From positions 1-64,000 of the forward strand of contig NZ_POUL01000002.1 in the NCBI RefSeq assembly GCF_002890895.1: a stretch of DNA of 64,000 nt, in the 5' to 3' direction. The number at the start of each line of letters is the position of its first letter. Position 1 is the first letter of the stretch. Below, piece after piece: positions 8,884 through 17,732 of this stretch. The position numbers and the translations under genes are program-made. Source of the DNA: Stutzerimonas stutzeri. GTDB taxonomy: Bacteria > Pseudomonadota > Gammaproteobacteria > Pseudomonadales > Pseudomonadaceae. A model generated the notes under the pieces. That model saw nothing but the letters and a program-made list of their open reading frames with translations. It was not told where the DNA came from and searched no databases.

Positions 8884-10824
8884 ATGCAAGGGGCCGCGTC
8901 GAACACGCTGATGGGACTCGATGATCGATACCGCCTGTTGATCGAAGCGGTAACCGACTATGCGATCTACATGCTCGATATCGATGGTCGGGTCGTCAGT
9001 TGGAACGCCGGCGCGAAGCGTTTCAAGGGCTACGAAGAGGCCGAAATAATCGGCGAGCACTTCTCCCGCTTCTACACGGCTGAAGACCGCGCGGCCGGCA
9101 TGCCGCAGCGGACTCTGGAGCTGGCGGCGAGGGGCCGGTTCGAAGGCGAGGGCTGGCGGATGCGCAAGGACGGCTCGCGCTTCTGGTGCCATGTGGTGGT
9201 TGACCCTATCCGTTCTCCGGACGGCGCCCTGATCGGTTTTGCCAAGATCACCCGCGACCTCACTGAGCGCAAGCTCGCCGAGGAATCGCTCAAGCAGAGC
9301 GAACAGCAGTTTCGGCTGCTGGTGCTGAGCGTCACCGATTACGCCATTTACATGCTGGACCCGACCGGGCTCGTCACCAACTGGAACGCGGGCGCACAGC
9401 GCATCAAGGGTTATCGGCCCGATGAAGTGATCGGTCAGCACTACTCGCTGTTTTTCACCGAGGAGGATCGGCAGAACGGCACGCCACAACGAGGCCTCGC
9501 CACCGCGTTGCGCGATGGTCGGTTCGAGAGTCAGGGTTGGCGGGTGCGCAAGGACGGTTCACGGTTCTGGGCGAGCGTGGTGGTCGACCCGATTCGCAGC
9601 GAGACCGGCGTTCTGATCGGCTTTGCCAAGGTGACCCGTGATATCACCGAAACTGTCGAGGCGCAGCGCGCACTGGAGAAGACGCGCGAGGCGCTGTTCC
9701 AGGCGCAGAAGATGGAATCGCTCGGCAGGCTGACCGGCGGCATCGCCCATGACTTCAATAACCTGCTGATGGCCGTGCGCGGCGGCCTGGAAATCGTCCG
9801 TCGGCGTGTGGACGGCGACCCGAGAGTCGTCCCCTTGCTGGACAACGCCATCCAGGGTGCGCAGCGGGGCATATCGCTGTCCCAGCGCATGCTGGCCTAT
9901 GCACGACGCCAGGAACTGCACCTCGAGTTGGTCGATCTGTCTGCTCTGGTGCGCGGCATGGCGGATCTGCTCAGACAATCGCTCGGTCCCTGTATCGACA
10001 TCGAAACGCGCTTTCCGCTTTCGCTTCAGCCCGTCCTGGCGGATGCCAATCAGGTCGAACTGGCGCTACTGAATCTGGCCGTGAACGCACGGGACGCAAT
10101 GCCCAATGCCGGCACTGTCACCATCTCGGCGTGCGAATACCGCTTCGATAACAAGGAGGGGCCTTTGGAACCGGGCAACTACGTGTGCCTGGCGCTGACC
10201 GATGAAGGCTCGGGGATGGACGAGGCGACGCTTGCACAGGCGATGGAACCGTTCTTTACCACCAAGGGCGTTGGTAAGGGCACAGGCCTGGGACTCTCGA
10301 TGGTTCATGGCTTGGCCGCTCAGTCGGGCGGCCGTTTGTTGCTCAAAAGCGAGAAGGGTCGCGGTACCACCGCCGAGCTGTGGTTGCCCCTGGCGGTCAG
10401 TGCGGTTGCACCGGCTAGGCCTGACAGCGTCCAGCAGCCGGAGCCACAGTGCCTGATGGCGCTGCAAGTGCTGGTGGTCGATGATGATCCGCTGGTGCTG
10501 ATGACGACCGCGGCAATGCTCGAGGAGCTTGGTTGCGAGGTGATCGAGGCAAGCTCTGCCGAGCAGGCGATCGAGGTGCTGACGCAACATCAGGTCGATC
10601 TGGTGCTGACCGATCAGGCCATGCCGCAGATGACAGGCACACAGCTGGCCGACTTCATCCGGAACCGCTATCCGCAACTGCAAGTAATTCTCGCGACCGG
10701 TTACGCCGACAAACTCGGAGGGGGCGCCGGCAACCTGCCTAGACTGGGCAAGCCGTTCGATATGGACGCGCTGGCCGAGAAGATTACAGCGGTCATGAGC
10801 AGCCCTGACGGCTGGCACGTCTGA
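8884..10824 (+). CDS. Soluble hybrid histidine kinase with two PAS domains and a receiver
   Basis: 646 residues without membrane segments, so a cytoplasmic sensor. Layout: PAS 1 (about 15-130), PAS 2 (about 140-255), a HisKA helix with phospho-acceptor H289 in GGIAHDFNNLL, HATPase with N401 in NARDAMP and G boxes DEGSGMD and GTGLGLSM, then a receiver (about 527-640) with phospho-acceptor D577 in LTDQAMP and K623. The two PAS domains are near-copies (TDYAIYMLD, WNAGA-R-KGY, RKDGSRFW, VVVDPIR, LIGFAK-TRD in both), indicating a recent internal duplication. There is no DNA-binding output and no partner regulator nearby. It lies between benR and benA. Its signal and target are unknown. Confidence 0.9.
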   Translation: MQGAASNTLMGLDDRYRLLIEAVTDYAIYMLDIDGRVVSWNAGAKRFKGYEEAEIIGEHFSRFYTAEDRAAGMPQRTLELAARGRFEGEGWRMRKDGSRFWCHVVVDPIRSPDGALIGFAKITRDLTERKLAEESLKQSEQQFRLLVLSVTDYAIYMLDPTGLVTNWNAGAQRIKGYRPDEVIGQHYSLFFTEEDRQNGTPQRGLATALRDGRFESQGWRVRKDGSRFWASVVVDPIRSETGVLIGFAKVTRDITETVEAQRALEKTREALFQAQKMESLGRLTGGIAHDFNNLLMAVRGGLEIVRRRVDGDPRVVPLLDNAIQGAQRGISLSQRMLAYARRQELHLELVDLSALVRGMADLLRQSLGPCIDIETRFPLSLQPVLADANQVELALLNLAVNARDAMPNAGTVTISACEYRFDNKEGPLEPGNYVCLALTDEGSGMDEATLAQAMEPFFTTKGVGKGTGLGLSMVHGLAAQSGGRLLLKSEKGRGTTAELWLPLAVSAVAPARPDSVQQPEPQCLMALQVLVVDDDPLVLMTTAAMLEELGCEVIEASSAEQAIEVLTQHQVDLVLTDQAMPQMTGTQLADFIRNRYPQLQVILATGYADKLGGGAGNLPRLGKPFDMDALAEKITAVMSSPDGWHV

Positions 10825-10933
10825 TCAACTCCTCTCGTAATCCGCACTGACGCGATCACCCGGCGCCGCTTATGGCGTCACAGCTTGTTGCGCAAGGTCG
10901 TCCGGCCTGTTCGGGCCACGTTCTCCATTGTTT

Positions 10934-10970
10934 TGCAGAAAACGGATAAAGGTGCTGCAGGAATCGGATA
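10934..10970 (+). promoter_or_regulatory. BenR tandem operator upstream of benA
   Basis: Two exact copies of the XylS/BenR half-pattern TGCA-N6-GGNTA: TGCAGAAAACGGATA at 10934-10948 and TGCAGGAATCGGATA at 10956-10970, in direct orientation. The repeat period is 22 bases; the Pm promoter of XylS, as I recall it, has 21. Twenty-one bases after the proximal copy comes TAGCCT (10992-10997), placed like the TAGGCT -10 of Pm. The benA ATG is at 11035. Confidence 0.88.
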
Positions 10971-11034
10971 TTGATGCCGTCTCCCGCGCCGTAGCCTTCA
11001 TCACGTAGACACAATAACAATGGAGGCCCCGGCC

Positions 11035-12396
11035 ATGTCCCTGGGATTCGACTACCTTGATTCACTGCTCGAAGAAGATAAAGAGAAGGGCGTCTTTCGC
11101 TGCAAGCGCGAGATGTTCACCGACCCTCGGTTGTTCGATCTGGAGATGAAACACATCTTCGAGGGCAACTGGCTGTACCTCGCTCACGAGAGCCAGATTC
11201 CCGAGAAGAACGACTACTACACCACCCAGATGGGTCGCCAGCCGGTCTTCATCGCGCGCAACAAGGAGGGCGAACTCAACGCCTTCATTAATGCCTGCAG
11301 CCATCGCGGCGCCATGCTGTGCCGCTTCAAGAGCGGCAACAAGGCGACCTATACCTGTCCATTCCATGGCTGGACGTTCAATAACTCCGGCAAGCTACTG
11401 AAGGTCAAGGACCCGAAAGAAGCCGGCTACCCCGACAGCTTCAACTGCGACGGCTCCCATGATCTTAAGAAGATCGCCCGTTTCGAGTCCTACCGCGGCT
11501 TCCTGTTCGGCAGCTTGCGTGAAGACGTCGCGCCGCTGGAAGACTTCCTCGGCGAATCGAAAAAGATCATCGACATGGTGGTCGACCAGTCCGCTGAGGG
11601 CATCGAAGTCCTGCGCGGCTCGTCCACCTACGTTTACGAAGGCAACTGGAAGCTGCAGGCGGAAAACGGCGCCGACGGCTACCACGTCACCGCGGTGCAC
11701 TGGAACTACGCCGCCACCCAGCAGCAACGAAAGCTCAAGGAAGCGGGCGACGACATCCGCGCCATGAGCGCCGGCGGCTGGGGCAAGAAGGGCGGTGGCT
11801 TCTACTCCTTCGAGAACGGCCACCTGCTGCTCTGGACCCGCTGGGACAACCCGGAAGACCGCCCGCTTTATGCGCGCCGTGACGAGATGATCGCCGAGGT
11901 CGGCCAGGCTCGCACCGACTGGATGATCGAAAACTCCCGCAACCTCTGCCTCTACCCGAATCTGTATCTGATGGACCAGTTCGGCTCGCAGCTGCGCATC
12001 GCCAAGCCGATCTCCGTCGACAAGACCGAAGTCACCATCTATTGCATCGCGCCCAAGGGCGAGAGCGCCGAAGCCCGCGCCCGCCGCATCCGCCAGTACG
12101 AAGATTTCTTCAACGTCAGCGGCATGGCCACCCCCGACGACCTGGAAGAATTTCGCGCCTGCCAGCAGGGCTTCGCCGGAAGGGCGATGGAATGGAACGA
12201 CATGTCCCGCGGTGCCAAGCACTGGATCGACGGCGCCGACGAGGGCGCGCAGGAAATCGACCTGCATCCGCTGATGAGCGGCGCACGTACCGAGGATGAA
12301 GGCCTGTTCGTGCTGCAGCACCACTACTGGCAGCAGCAAATGATCAAGGGGCTCAAGGAAGAGCAGGACCAGCTGATCCACGTGGAGGGTGCGTGA
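11035..12396 (+). CDS. benA: Benzoate 1,2-dioxygenase, large (alpha) subunit
   Basis: Catalytic subunit (453 residues) of the ring-hydroxylating dioxygenase that turns benzoate into the cis-1,2-dihydrodiol 1-carboxylate. The Rieske [2Fe-2S] ligands are C88, H90, C108 and H111 (CSH and CPFHGW). The mononuclear iron site includes H217 and H222 in [12 protein letters not shown], with a downstream Asp near 371. The start at 11035 follows GGAGG by nine bases; the five extra codons upstream would place the start inside the ribosome site. Its stop codon overlaps the benB start (TGATG), so translation is coupled. It is the first gene of the benABCDK-cat run. Confidence 0.98.
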   Translation: MSLGFDYLDSLLEEDKEKGVFRCKREMFTDPRLFDLEMKHIFEGNWLYLAHESQIPEKNDYYTTQMGRQPVFIARNKEGELNAFINACSHRGAMLCRFKSGNKATYTCPFHGWTFNNSGKLLKVKDPKEAGYPDSFNCDGSHDLKKIARFESYRGFLFGSLREDVAPLEDFLGESKKIIDMVVDQSAEGIEVLRGSSTYVYEGNWKLQAENGADGYHVTAVHWNYAATQQQRKLKEAGDDIRAMSAGGWGKKGGGFYSFENGHLLLWTRWDNPEDRPLYARRDEMIAEVGQARTDWMIENSRNLCLYPNLYLMDQFGSQLRIAKPISVDKTEVTIYCIAPKGESAEARARRIRQYEDFFNVSGMATPDDLEEFRACQQGFAGRAMEWNDMSRGAKHWIDGADEGAQEIDLHPLMSGARTEDEGLFVLQHHYWQQQMIKGLKEEQDQLIHVEGA

Positions 12397-12884
12397 TGAC
12401 TCTTTCCTACGACGCCGCGCGCGACTTCCTCTACCGCGAGGCGCGCTATCTGGACGACAAGGACTGGGACGCGTGGCTCGAACTCTATGCGCCGGACGCC
12501 ACCTTCTGGATGCCGGCCTGGGATGATCGCGACCAGCTGACCCAGGACCCGATGAGCGAAATCTCGCTGATCTGGTATGGCAACCGCAGTGGCTTGGAAG
12601 ATCGGGTGTTCCGCATCCGCACCGAGCGCTCCAGCGCGACCATTCCGGATACGCGCACGAGCCACAACATCAGCAACCTCGAACTGCTCGAGCAGGCCGA
12701 TGGTGTCTGCAAGCTGCGCTTCAACTGGCACACGATGAGCTTTCGCTACAAGACGGTCGACCACTTCTACGGAACCAGCTTCTACACCCTGGATACGCGC
12801 GGCGAGAACCCGCTGATCAAGGCCAAGAAGGTCGTGCTGAAGAACGACTACATCCGCCAGATGATCGACGTGTACCACCTCTGA
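12396..12884 (+). CDS. benB: Benzoate 1,2-dioxygenase, small (beta) subunit
   Basis: Structural beta subunit (162 residues) of the benzoate dioxygenase hexamer; it has no cofactor. The N-terminus LSYDAARDFLYREARYLDD and the NTF2-like fold features (LDDKDWDAWLELYAPDATFW) are typical of BenB/XylY. The ATG at 12396 overlaps the benA stop, with GGAGG about seven to eleven bases upstream in the end of benA. A GTG one codon earlier is the only alternative. benC starts ten bases after its stop. Confidence 0.97.
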   Translation: MTLSYDAARDFLYREARYLDDKDWDAWLELYAPDATFWMPAWDDRDQLTQDPMSEISLIWYGNRSGLEDRVFRIRTERSSATIPDTRTSHNISNLELLEQADGVCKLRFNWHTMSFRYKTVDHFYGTSFYTLDTRGENPLIKAKKVVLKNDYIRQMIDVYHL

Positions 12885-12894
12885 GGGCGCCGCC

Positions 12895-13905
12895 ATGACT
12901 CACAAGATCGCATTGAACTTCGAAGACGGCGTCACCCGTTTCATCGACGCCAACTTAGGCGAAACCGTCGCCGATGCCGCCTACCGCCAAGGCATCAACG
13001 TCCCGCTGGATTGCCGGGACGGTGCCTGCGGAGCCTGCAAGTGCTTCGCCGAAAGCGGTCGCTACGACCTCGGCGAGGAATACATCGAGGACGCGCTGAG
13101 CGAAGCCGAAGCCGAGCAGGGTTACGTGCTGACCTGCCAGATGCGCGCCGAGAGCGACTGCGTGATTCGCGTGCCGGCCGCTTCGGACATCTGCAAGACC
13201 CAGCAGGCCAACTACCAGGCTGCCATCAGCAATGTGCGGCAGCTGTCAGAGAGCACCATCGCACTGTCGATCAAGGGCGAGTCGCTGAGTCAGTTGGCCT
13301 TTTTGCCTGGGCAGTACGTCAATCTGCAGGTGCCTGGCAGCGACCAGACCCGCGCCTATTCCTTCAGTTCGTTGCAGAAGGACGGCGAGGTCAGCTTCCT
13401 GATTCGCAACGTGCCGGGCGGGCTGATGAGCAGCTTTCTGACCAACCTTGCCAAGGCTGGCGACAGCGTCAACCTGGCCGGGCCGCTTGGCGCCTTCTAT
13501 CTGCGCGAAATCAAGCGGCCGCTGCTGTTGCTGGCGGGCGGCACCGGCCTCGCGCCGTTCACCGCAATGCTGGAGAAGATCGCCGAGCACGGCAGCGAGC
13601 ATCCGCTGCACCTCATCTACGGCGTCACCCACGACCACGACCTGGTGGAAATGGACAAGCTCGAGGCCTTCGCCGCGCGCATCCCTAACTTCACCTACAG
13701 CGCCTGCGTCGCGAGCCCGGACAGCGCCTATCCACAGAAGGGTTACGTGACCCAGCACATCGAGCCCAAGCACCTGAATGACGGTGAGGTGGACATCTAC
13801 CTCTGCGGCCCGCCACCGATGGTCGAGGCGGTCAGCGGGTTCATTCGTGAGCAGGGGCTGGAGCCGGCGAACTTCTACTACGAGAAGTTCGCCGCCAGCG
13901 CCTGA
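12895..13905 (+). CDS. benC: Benzoate 1,2-dioxygenase electron transfer component (reductase)
   Basis: Single-chain reductase (336 residues) that passes electrons from NADH through FAD and a ferredoxin centre to the Rieske cluster of BenA. The N-terminal plant-type [2Fe-2S] domain has ligands C40, C45, C48 and C81 (CRDGACGACKC then LTCQM). The FAD-binding RAYSFSS motif is near residue 155, the NAD-binding GGTGLAPFTAML near 216, and the C-terminal CGPPPMVEAV follows. All expected cofactor residues are present. A long hairpin separates it from benD. Confidence 0.97.
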   Translation: MTHKIALNFEDGVTRFIDANLGETVADAAYRQGINVPLDCRDGACGACKCFAESGRYDLGEEYIEDALSEAEAEQGYVLTCQMRAESDCVIRVPAASDICKTQQANYQAAISNVRQLSESTIALSIKGESLSQLAFLPGQYVNLQVPGSDQTRAYSFSSLQKDGEVSFLIRNVPGGLMSSFLTNLAKAGDSVNLAGPLGAFYLREIKRPLLLLAGGTGLAPFTAMLEKIAEHGSEHPLHLIYGVTHDHDLVEMDKLEAFAARIPNFTYSACVASPDSAYPQKGYVTQHIEPKHLNDGEVDIYLCGPPPMVEAVSGFIREQGLEPANFYYEKFAASA

Positions 13906-13918
13906 TTCGCCAGCCGTA

Positions 13919-13948
13919 CGGTGGGCAACTGCGCCGCATTGCCCACCG
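13919..13948. repeat. REP-like hairpin between benC and benD
   Basis: CGGTGGGCAA (13919-13928) and TTGCCCACCG (13939-13948) form a perfect ten-base stem with a ten-base loop. The GGTGGGC/GCCCACC core recurs at 25583-25600. With no T run it is probably an mRNA-stabilising or attenuating REP-like element inside the operon rather than a terminator. Confidence 0.7.
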
Positions 13949-13977
13949 AATCCCTCGCCATTCCAGAGGTTGGGTAG

Positions 13978-14757
13978 ATGAACACACGTTTTCAGAACAA
14001 GGTCGCCGTGATCACCGGCGCGGCCCAGGGCATCGGTCGTCGTGTTGCCGAGCGCATGGGCGAAGAGGGTGCCCGGCTGTTGCTGGTCGACCGCTCTGAG
14101 TTGGTCCATGAACTGGCCGATGAGCTAGGGGCGAAGGGTGTCGAGGCGCTGACGCTGACGGCTGATCTCGAGCAGTTCGCCGACTGCCATCGCGTCATGG
14201 CCGCGGCGAAGGCGCGCTTCGGTCGCCTCGACATCCTCGTCAATAACGTCGGCGGCACCATCTGGGCCAAGCCCTTCGAGCATTACCAGGAACACGAAAT
14301 CGAGGCCGAGGTGCGGCGCTCGCTGTTCCCCACGCTCTGGTGCTGCCACGCCGCACTGCCGCACATGCTGGAACAGGGCGCTGGCGCCATCGTCAACGTT
14401 TCCTCCATTGCCACCCGCAGCCTCAACCGCGTGCCCTACGGCGCGGCCAAGGGCGGCGTCAATGCGCTGACCGCGTGCCTGGCCTTCGAGAATGCCGAGC
14501 GCGGCATTCGCGTCAACGCCACCGCGCCGGGCGGGACCGAGGCGCCGCCGCGCCGCATTCCGCGCAACGCCGCCGAGCAGAGCGAGCAGGAAAAGATCTG
14601 GTACCAGCAGATCGTCGATCAAACCGTCGACTCATCGCTGATGAAACGCTACGGGACAGTCGACGAGCAGGCCGGCGCCATCCTGTTTCTCGCTTCGGAC
14701 GACGCTTCCTACATCACCGGCGTGACGCTGCCGGTGGGCGGTGGCGATCTCGGCTGA
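13978..14757 (+). CDS. benD: 1,6-dihydroxycyclohexa-2,4-diene-1-carboxylate dehydrogenase
   Basis: Short-chain dehydrogenase (259 residues) that oxidises and decarboxylates the benzoate dihydrodiol to catechol with NAD+. The cofactor motif is GAAQGIGRRVAERM near residue 14, NNVG follows near 88, and the active site shows the serine in NVSS and YGAAKGG (YxxxK). The long insert TAPGGTEAPPRRIPRNAAEQ after the active site is characteristic of BenD/XylL. It lies 72 bases after benC in the same direction and is most likely in the same transcript. Confidence 0.96.
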   Translation: MNTRFQNKVAVITGAAQGIGRRVAERMGEEGARLLLVDRSELVHELADELGAKGVEALTLTADLEQFADCHRVMAAAKARFGRLDILVNNVGGTIWAKPFEHYQEHEIEAEVRRSLFPTLWCCHAALPHMLEQGAGAIVNVSSIATRSLNRVPYGAAKGGVNALTACLAFENAERGIRVNATAPGGTEAPPRRIPRNAAEQSEQEKIWYQQIVDQTVDSSLMKRYGTVDEQAGAILFLASDDASYITGVTLPVGGGDLG

Positions 14758-14860
14758 ATCACAGAGACCGGCCTGGTCGGCCAACGTCAGGGCACCTCGG
14801 GCTTGCAGCGCTACCGCTGCGGCCGAACCGCGACTAACAAAAACAATAGAGAGTCTTGCC

Positions 14861-16204
14861 ATGCGAAAAGTAGATGTTCACGAAATCATCGATAACGCGC
14901 GCTTCAGCCGCTTCCACTGGCTGGTCGTGTGCCTCTGCGCACTGCTGCTGATCTTCGACGGCTACGACCTGTTCATCTACGGCGTGGTGTTGCCGGTGAT
15001 CATGAAAGAGTGGGGGCTGAGCCCACTGGAAGCCGGCGCCCTCGGCAGTTATGCGCTGTTCGGCATGATGTTCGGCGCGCTGGTGTTCGGCACTCTGGCT
15101 GACCGCATCGGCCGCAAAAAAGGCATCGCCGTGTGCTTCGTGCTGTTCAGCGGGGCCACCGTGCTCAATGGCTTCGCCAGCACGCCGACCGAGTTCGGCA
15201 TTTTCCGTTTTCTCGCCGGCCTCGGCTGCGGCGGGCTGATGCCCAACGTGGTGGCGCTGATGAATGAGTACGCGCCGAAGAAACTGCGCAGCACGCTGGT
15301 AGCCGTCATGTTCAGCGGCTACTCGCTGGGCGGCATGCTCTCGGCCGGCCTCGGAATCTACATGCTGCCGCGCTTCGGCTGGGAAGCGATGTTCTTCGCT
15401 GCTGCCGTGCCGCTGCTGCTGTTGCCGGTGATTCTCTGGTATCTGCCGGAATCGGTGGGTTTCCTGGTTCGTCAGGGGCGAGGTGAACAGGCCCGGGCGC
15501 TGCTGAACAAGGTCGACCCAAGCCGCCAGCTGACAGCGGACGATGAGCTGGTGATGACCGATGTGAAAGGCAAGAGCGCTTCGGTGCTGGAGCTGTTTCG
15601 CGACGGCCGTGGCGTACGGACCTTCTCCCTGTGGCTGGCGTTCTTCTGCTGCCTGCTGATGGTTTACGCGCTGGGTTCATGGCTGCCGAAGCTGATGGCG
15701 AACGCCGGTTATAGCCTGGGCTCCAGCCTGTCCTTCCTGCTGGCGCTGAACTTCGGCGGGATGGCCGGTGCCATTCTCGGCGGCTGGCTGGGCGACCGTT
15801 TCAACCTGTCCAAGGTAGTGGTGGTGTTCTTCGCCGTGTCGGTAGTCTCCATCAGCCTGCTGGGCTTCAAGACGCCGATGCCGGTGCTCTACACGCTGAT
15901 CTTCATCGCCGGCGCCACGGTGATCGGCACGCAGATCCTGCTGTACGCAACCGCTGCCCAGTTCTATGGCCTGTCGATCCGCTCCACCGGTCTCGGCTGG
16001 GCCTCGGGTATCGGCCGCAACGGCGCCATCGTCGGCCCGCTGCTGGGAGGGGCACTGCTAGGCATCAACCTGCCGCTGCAACTCAACTTCATGGCTTTTG
16101 CCGTACCGGGCGTTATCGCCGCCTTGGCCATGGCTGTCTTCGCCTTCTCCAGCAAGCGCAGCACCGACTCCGCCCCGGTGGTGCTGTCGGCCGCGAAGGC
16201 CTGA
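14861..16204 (+). CDS. benK: Benzoate transporter, MFS aromatic acid:H+ symporter
   Basis: Inner-membrane permease of 447 residues with twelve predicted membrane segments, of the AAHS group (PcaK/BenK). Seen: the acidic DGYDLF motif in the first membrane segment, LADRIGRKKG after the second, and a second copy of that loop pattern as WLGDRFNLSK in the C-terminal half. The start at MRKVDVHEIIDNARFSRFHW is the usual BenK N-terminus; the longer open frame upstream reads through the benD-benK spacer and has no family match. Only 27 bases separate it from catB. Confidence 0.95.
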   Translation: MRKVDVHEIIDNARFSRFHWLVVCLCALLLIFDGYDLFIYGVVLPVIMKEWGLSPLEAGALGSYALFGMMFGALVFGTLADRIGRKKGIAVCFVLFSGATVLNGFASTPTEFGIFRFLAGLGCGGLMPNVVALMNEYAPKKLRSTLVAVMFSGYSLGGMLSAGLGIYMLPRFGWEAMFFAAAVPLLLLPVILWYLPESVGFLVRQGRGEQARALLNKVDPSRQLTADDELVMTDVKGKSASVLELFRDGRGVRTFSLWLAFFCCLLMVYALGSWLPKLMANAGYSLGSSLSFLLALNFGGMAGAILGGWLGDRFNLSKVVVVFFAVSVVSISLLGFKTPMPVLYTLIFIAGATVIGTQILLYATAAQFYGLSIRSTGLGWASGIGRNGAIVGPLLGGALLGINLPLQLNFMAFAVPGVIAALAMAVFAFSSKRSTDSAPVVLSAAKA

Positions 16205-16231
16205 TCCCGAGCACCCACATTGGAAAACGAT

Positions 16232-17353
16232 ATGACCCCAATCCTGATCGAAAGCATCCAGGCAATCGTCGTCGACCTGCCAACCATTCGACCGCACAAG
16301 CTGGCCATGCACACCATGCAGAAGCAGACACTGGTGGTCATCCGAGCGAAGTGCAGTGACGGTATCGAAGGCATCGGTGAGTCCACCACCATTGGTGGCC
16401 TGGCCTACGGCAACGAGAGCCCGGAAAGCATCAAGCAGAACATCGACAGCCACCTCGGTCCGCTGCTGGTGGGTCAGGATGCGGCGAATATCAACGCCGC
16501 CATGTTGCGGCTGGACAAGGCCGCCAAGGGCAACACCTTCGCCAAGTCCGGCCTGGAAAGCGCGCTGCTGGACGCTCAGGGCAAGCGCCTCGGGCTGCCG
16601 GTCAGCGAGCTGCTCGGCGGCCGCGTACGTGACAGCCTGGAAGTCGCCTGGACCCTGGCCAGCGGCAACACGGCCAAGGACATCGAAGAGGCCGAGCGCA
16701 TGCTCGATATCCGCCGCCACCGCATCTTCAAGCTGAAGATCGGCGCCGGTGAAGTGAATGCTGACCTCAAGCACGTCATCGCCATCAAGCAGGCCCTTGG
16801 CGAGCGCGCCAGTGTGCGCGTCGACGTCAACCAGGCGTGGGACGAGTCGGTGGCGCTGCGGGCCTGCCGCATCCTCGGCGACAACGGCATTGATCTGATC
16901 GAGCAGCCCATCTCGCGGATCAACCGCGGCGGGCAGATCAGGCTGAACCAGCGCAGCCCCTCGCCGATCATGGCCGACGAATCCATCGAGAGCGTCGAAG
17001 ATGCCTTCAGCCTGGCCGCCGACGGCGCCGCCAGTATTTTCGCCCTGAAGATCGCCAAGAACGGGGGCCCACGTGCCGTGCTGCGCACCGCGCAGATCGC
17101 CGAAGCCGCAGGCGTCGCGCTGTACGGCGGCACCATGCTCGAAGGCGCCATCGGCACCCTGGCTTCGGCGCATGCCTTCCTCACGCTGAACAAACTGCAG
17201 TGGGGCACCGAGCTGTTCGGGCCGCTGCTGCTCACCGAAGAAATCGTCACCGAGCCGCCGGTCTATCGCGACTTTCAGCTGGAAGTGCCGCGCACGCCGG
17301 GCCTTGGCCTGACCCTCGATGAAGAGCGCCTGGTGTTCTTCAGTCGCAAATAA
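16232..17353 (+). CDS. catB: Muconate cycloisomerase
   Basis: Enolase-superfamily enzyme (373 residues) that converts cis,cis-muconate to (+)-muconolactone using Mn2+. The catalytic lysine motif is FKLKIGAG (KxK) near residue 168. Acidic metal ligands follow at DVNQAWD, IEQPI and ADESI. The start at MTPILIES is preceded by GGAAAA; the TTG four codons earlier was rejected. It follows benK by 27 bases and precedes catC by 15. No catR gene lies next to it, unlike the usual catR-catBCA arrangement, so it is probably read from the BenR-driven transcript. Confidence 0.96.
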   Translation: MTPILIESIQAIVVDLPTIRPHKLAMHTMQKQTLVVIRAKCSDGIEGIGESTTIGGLAYGNESPESIKQNIDSHLGPLLVGQDAANINAAMLRLDKAAKGNTFAKSGLESALLDAQGKRLGLPVSELLGGRVRDSLEVAWTLASGNTAKDIEEAERMLDIRRHRIFKLKIGAGEVNADLKHVIAIKQALGERASVRVDVNQAWDESVALRACRILGDNGIDLIEQPISRINRGGQIRLNQRSPSPIMADESIESVEDAFSLAADGAASIFALKIAKNGGPRAVLRTAQIAEAAGVALYGGTMLEGAIGTLASAHAFLTLNKLQWGTELFGPLLLTEEIVTEPPVYRDFQLEVPRTPGLGLTLDEERLVFFSRK

Positions 17354-17368
17354 CCGGAGGCTGAACCG

Positions 17369-17659
17369 ATGCTGTTCCACGTAAAGATGACCGTAAAACT
17401 GCCCGTCGACATGGACGCCGGCAAGGCCTTCAAGCTGAAGGCCGACGAGAAGGAACTGGCCCAGCGCCTTATGCGCGAGGGTAAGTGGCGCCACCTGTGG
17501 CGCATCGCCGGTCAGTACGCCAACTACAGCGTGTTCGATGTCGCCAGCGTGCAGGAGCTGCACGACACCCTGATGCAGCTGCCGCTGTTCCCCTATATGG
17601 AAATCGAGGTCAACCCGCTCTGTCGGCACCCGTCTTCGATCCGGGAAAACGACAGCTGA
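17369..17659 (+). CDS. catC: Muconolactone delta-isomerase
   Basis: Small cytoplasmic enzyme (96 residues, the family length) that isomerises muconolactone to beta-ketoadipate enol-lactone and assembles as a large ring oligomer. Family sequence is visible at MLFHVKMTVKLPVDM, GKWRHLWRIAGQYANYSVFDV and MEIEVNPLCRHPSS. A good ribosome site (CGGAGG) precedes the ATG. Confidence 0.97.
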   Translation: MLFHVKMTVKLPVDMDAGKAFKLKADEKELAQRLMREGKWRHLWRIAGQYANYSVFDVASVQELHDTLMQLPLFPYMEIEVNPLCRHPSSIRENDS

Positions 17660-17672
17660 CCGATTTTCAAAA

Positions 17673-17690
17673 GGCCGGTGTCCGCCGGCC
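17673..17690. repeat. Hairpin between catC and catA
   Basis: GGCCGG (17673-17678) and CCGGCC (17685-17690) pair around a six-base loop in the 73-base catC-catA spacer. No T run follows, so it more likely tunes mRNA stability or partly attenuates than ends transcription. Confidence 0.5.
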
Positions 17691-17732
17691 AGCGACCCCG
17701 CGTTACCACAACTACAAGATGAGGCCTGAGCC

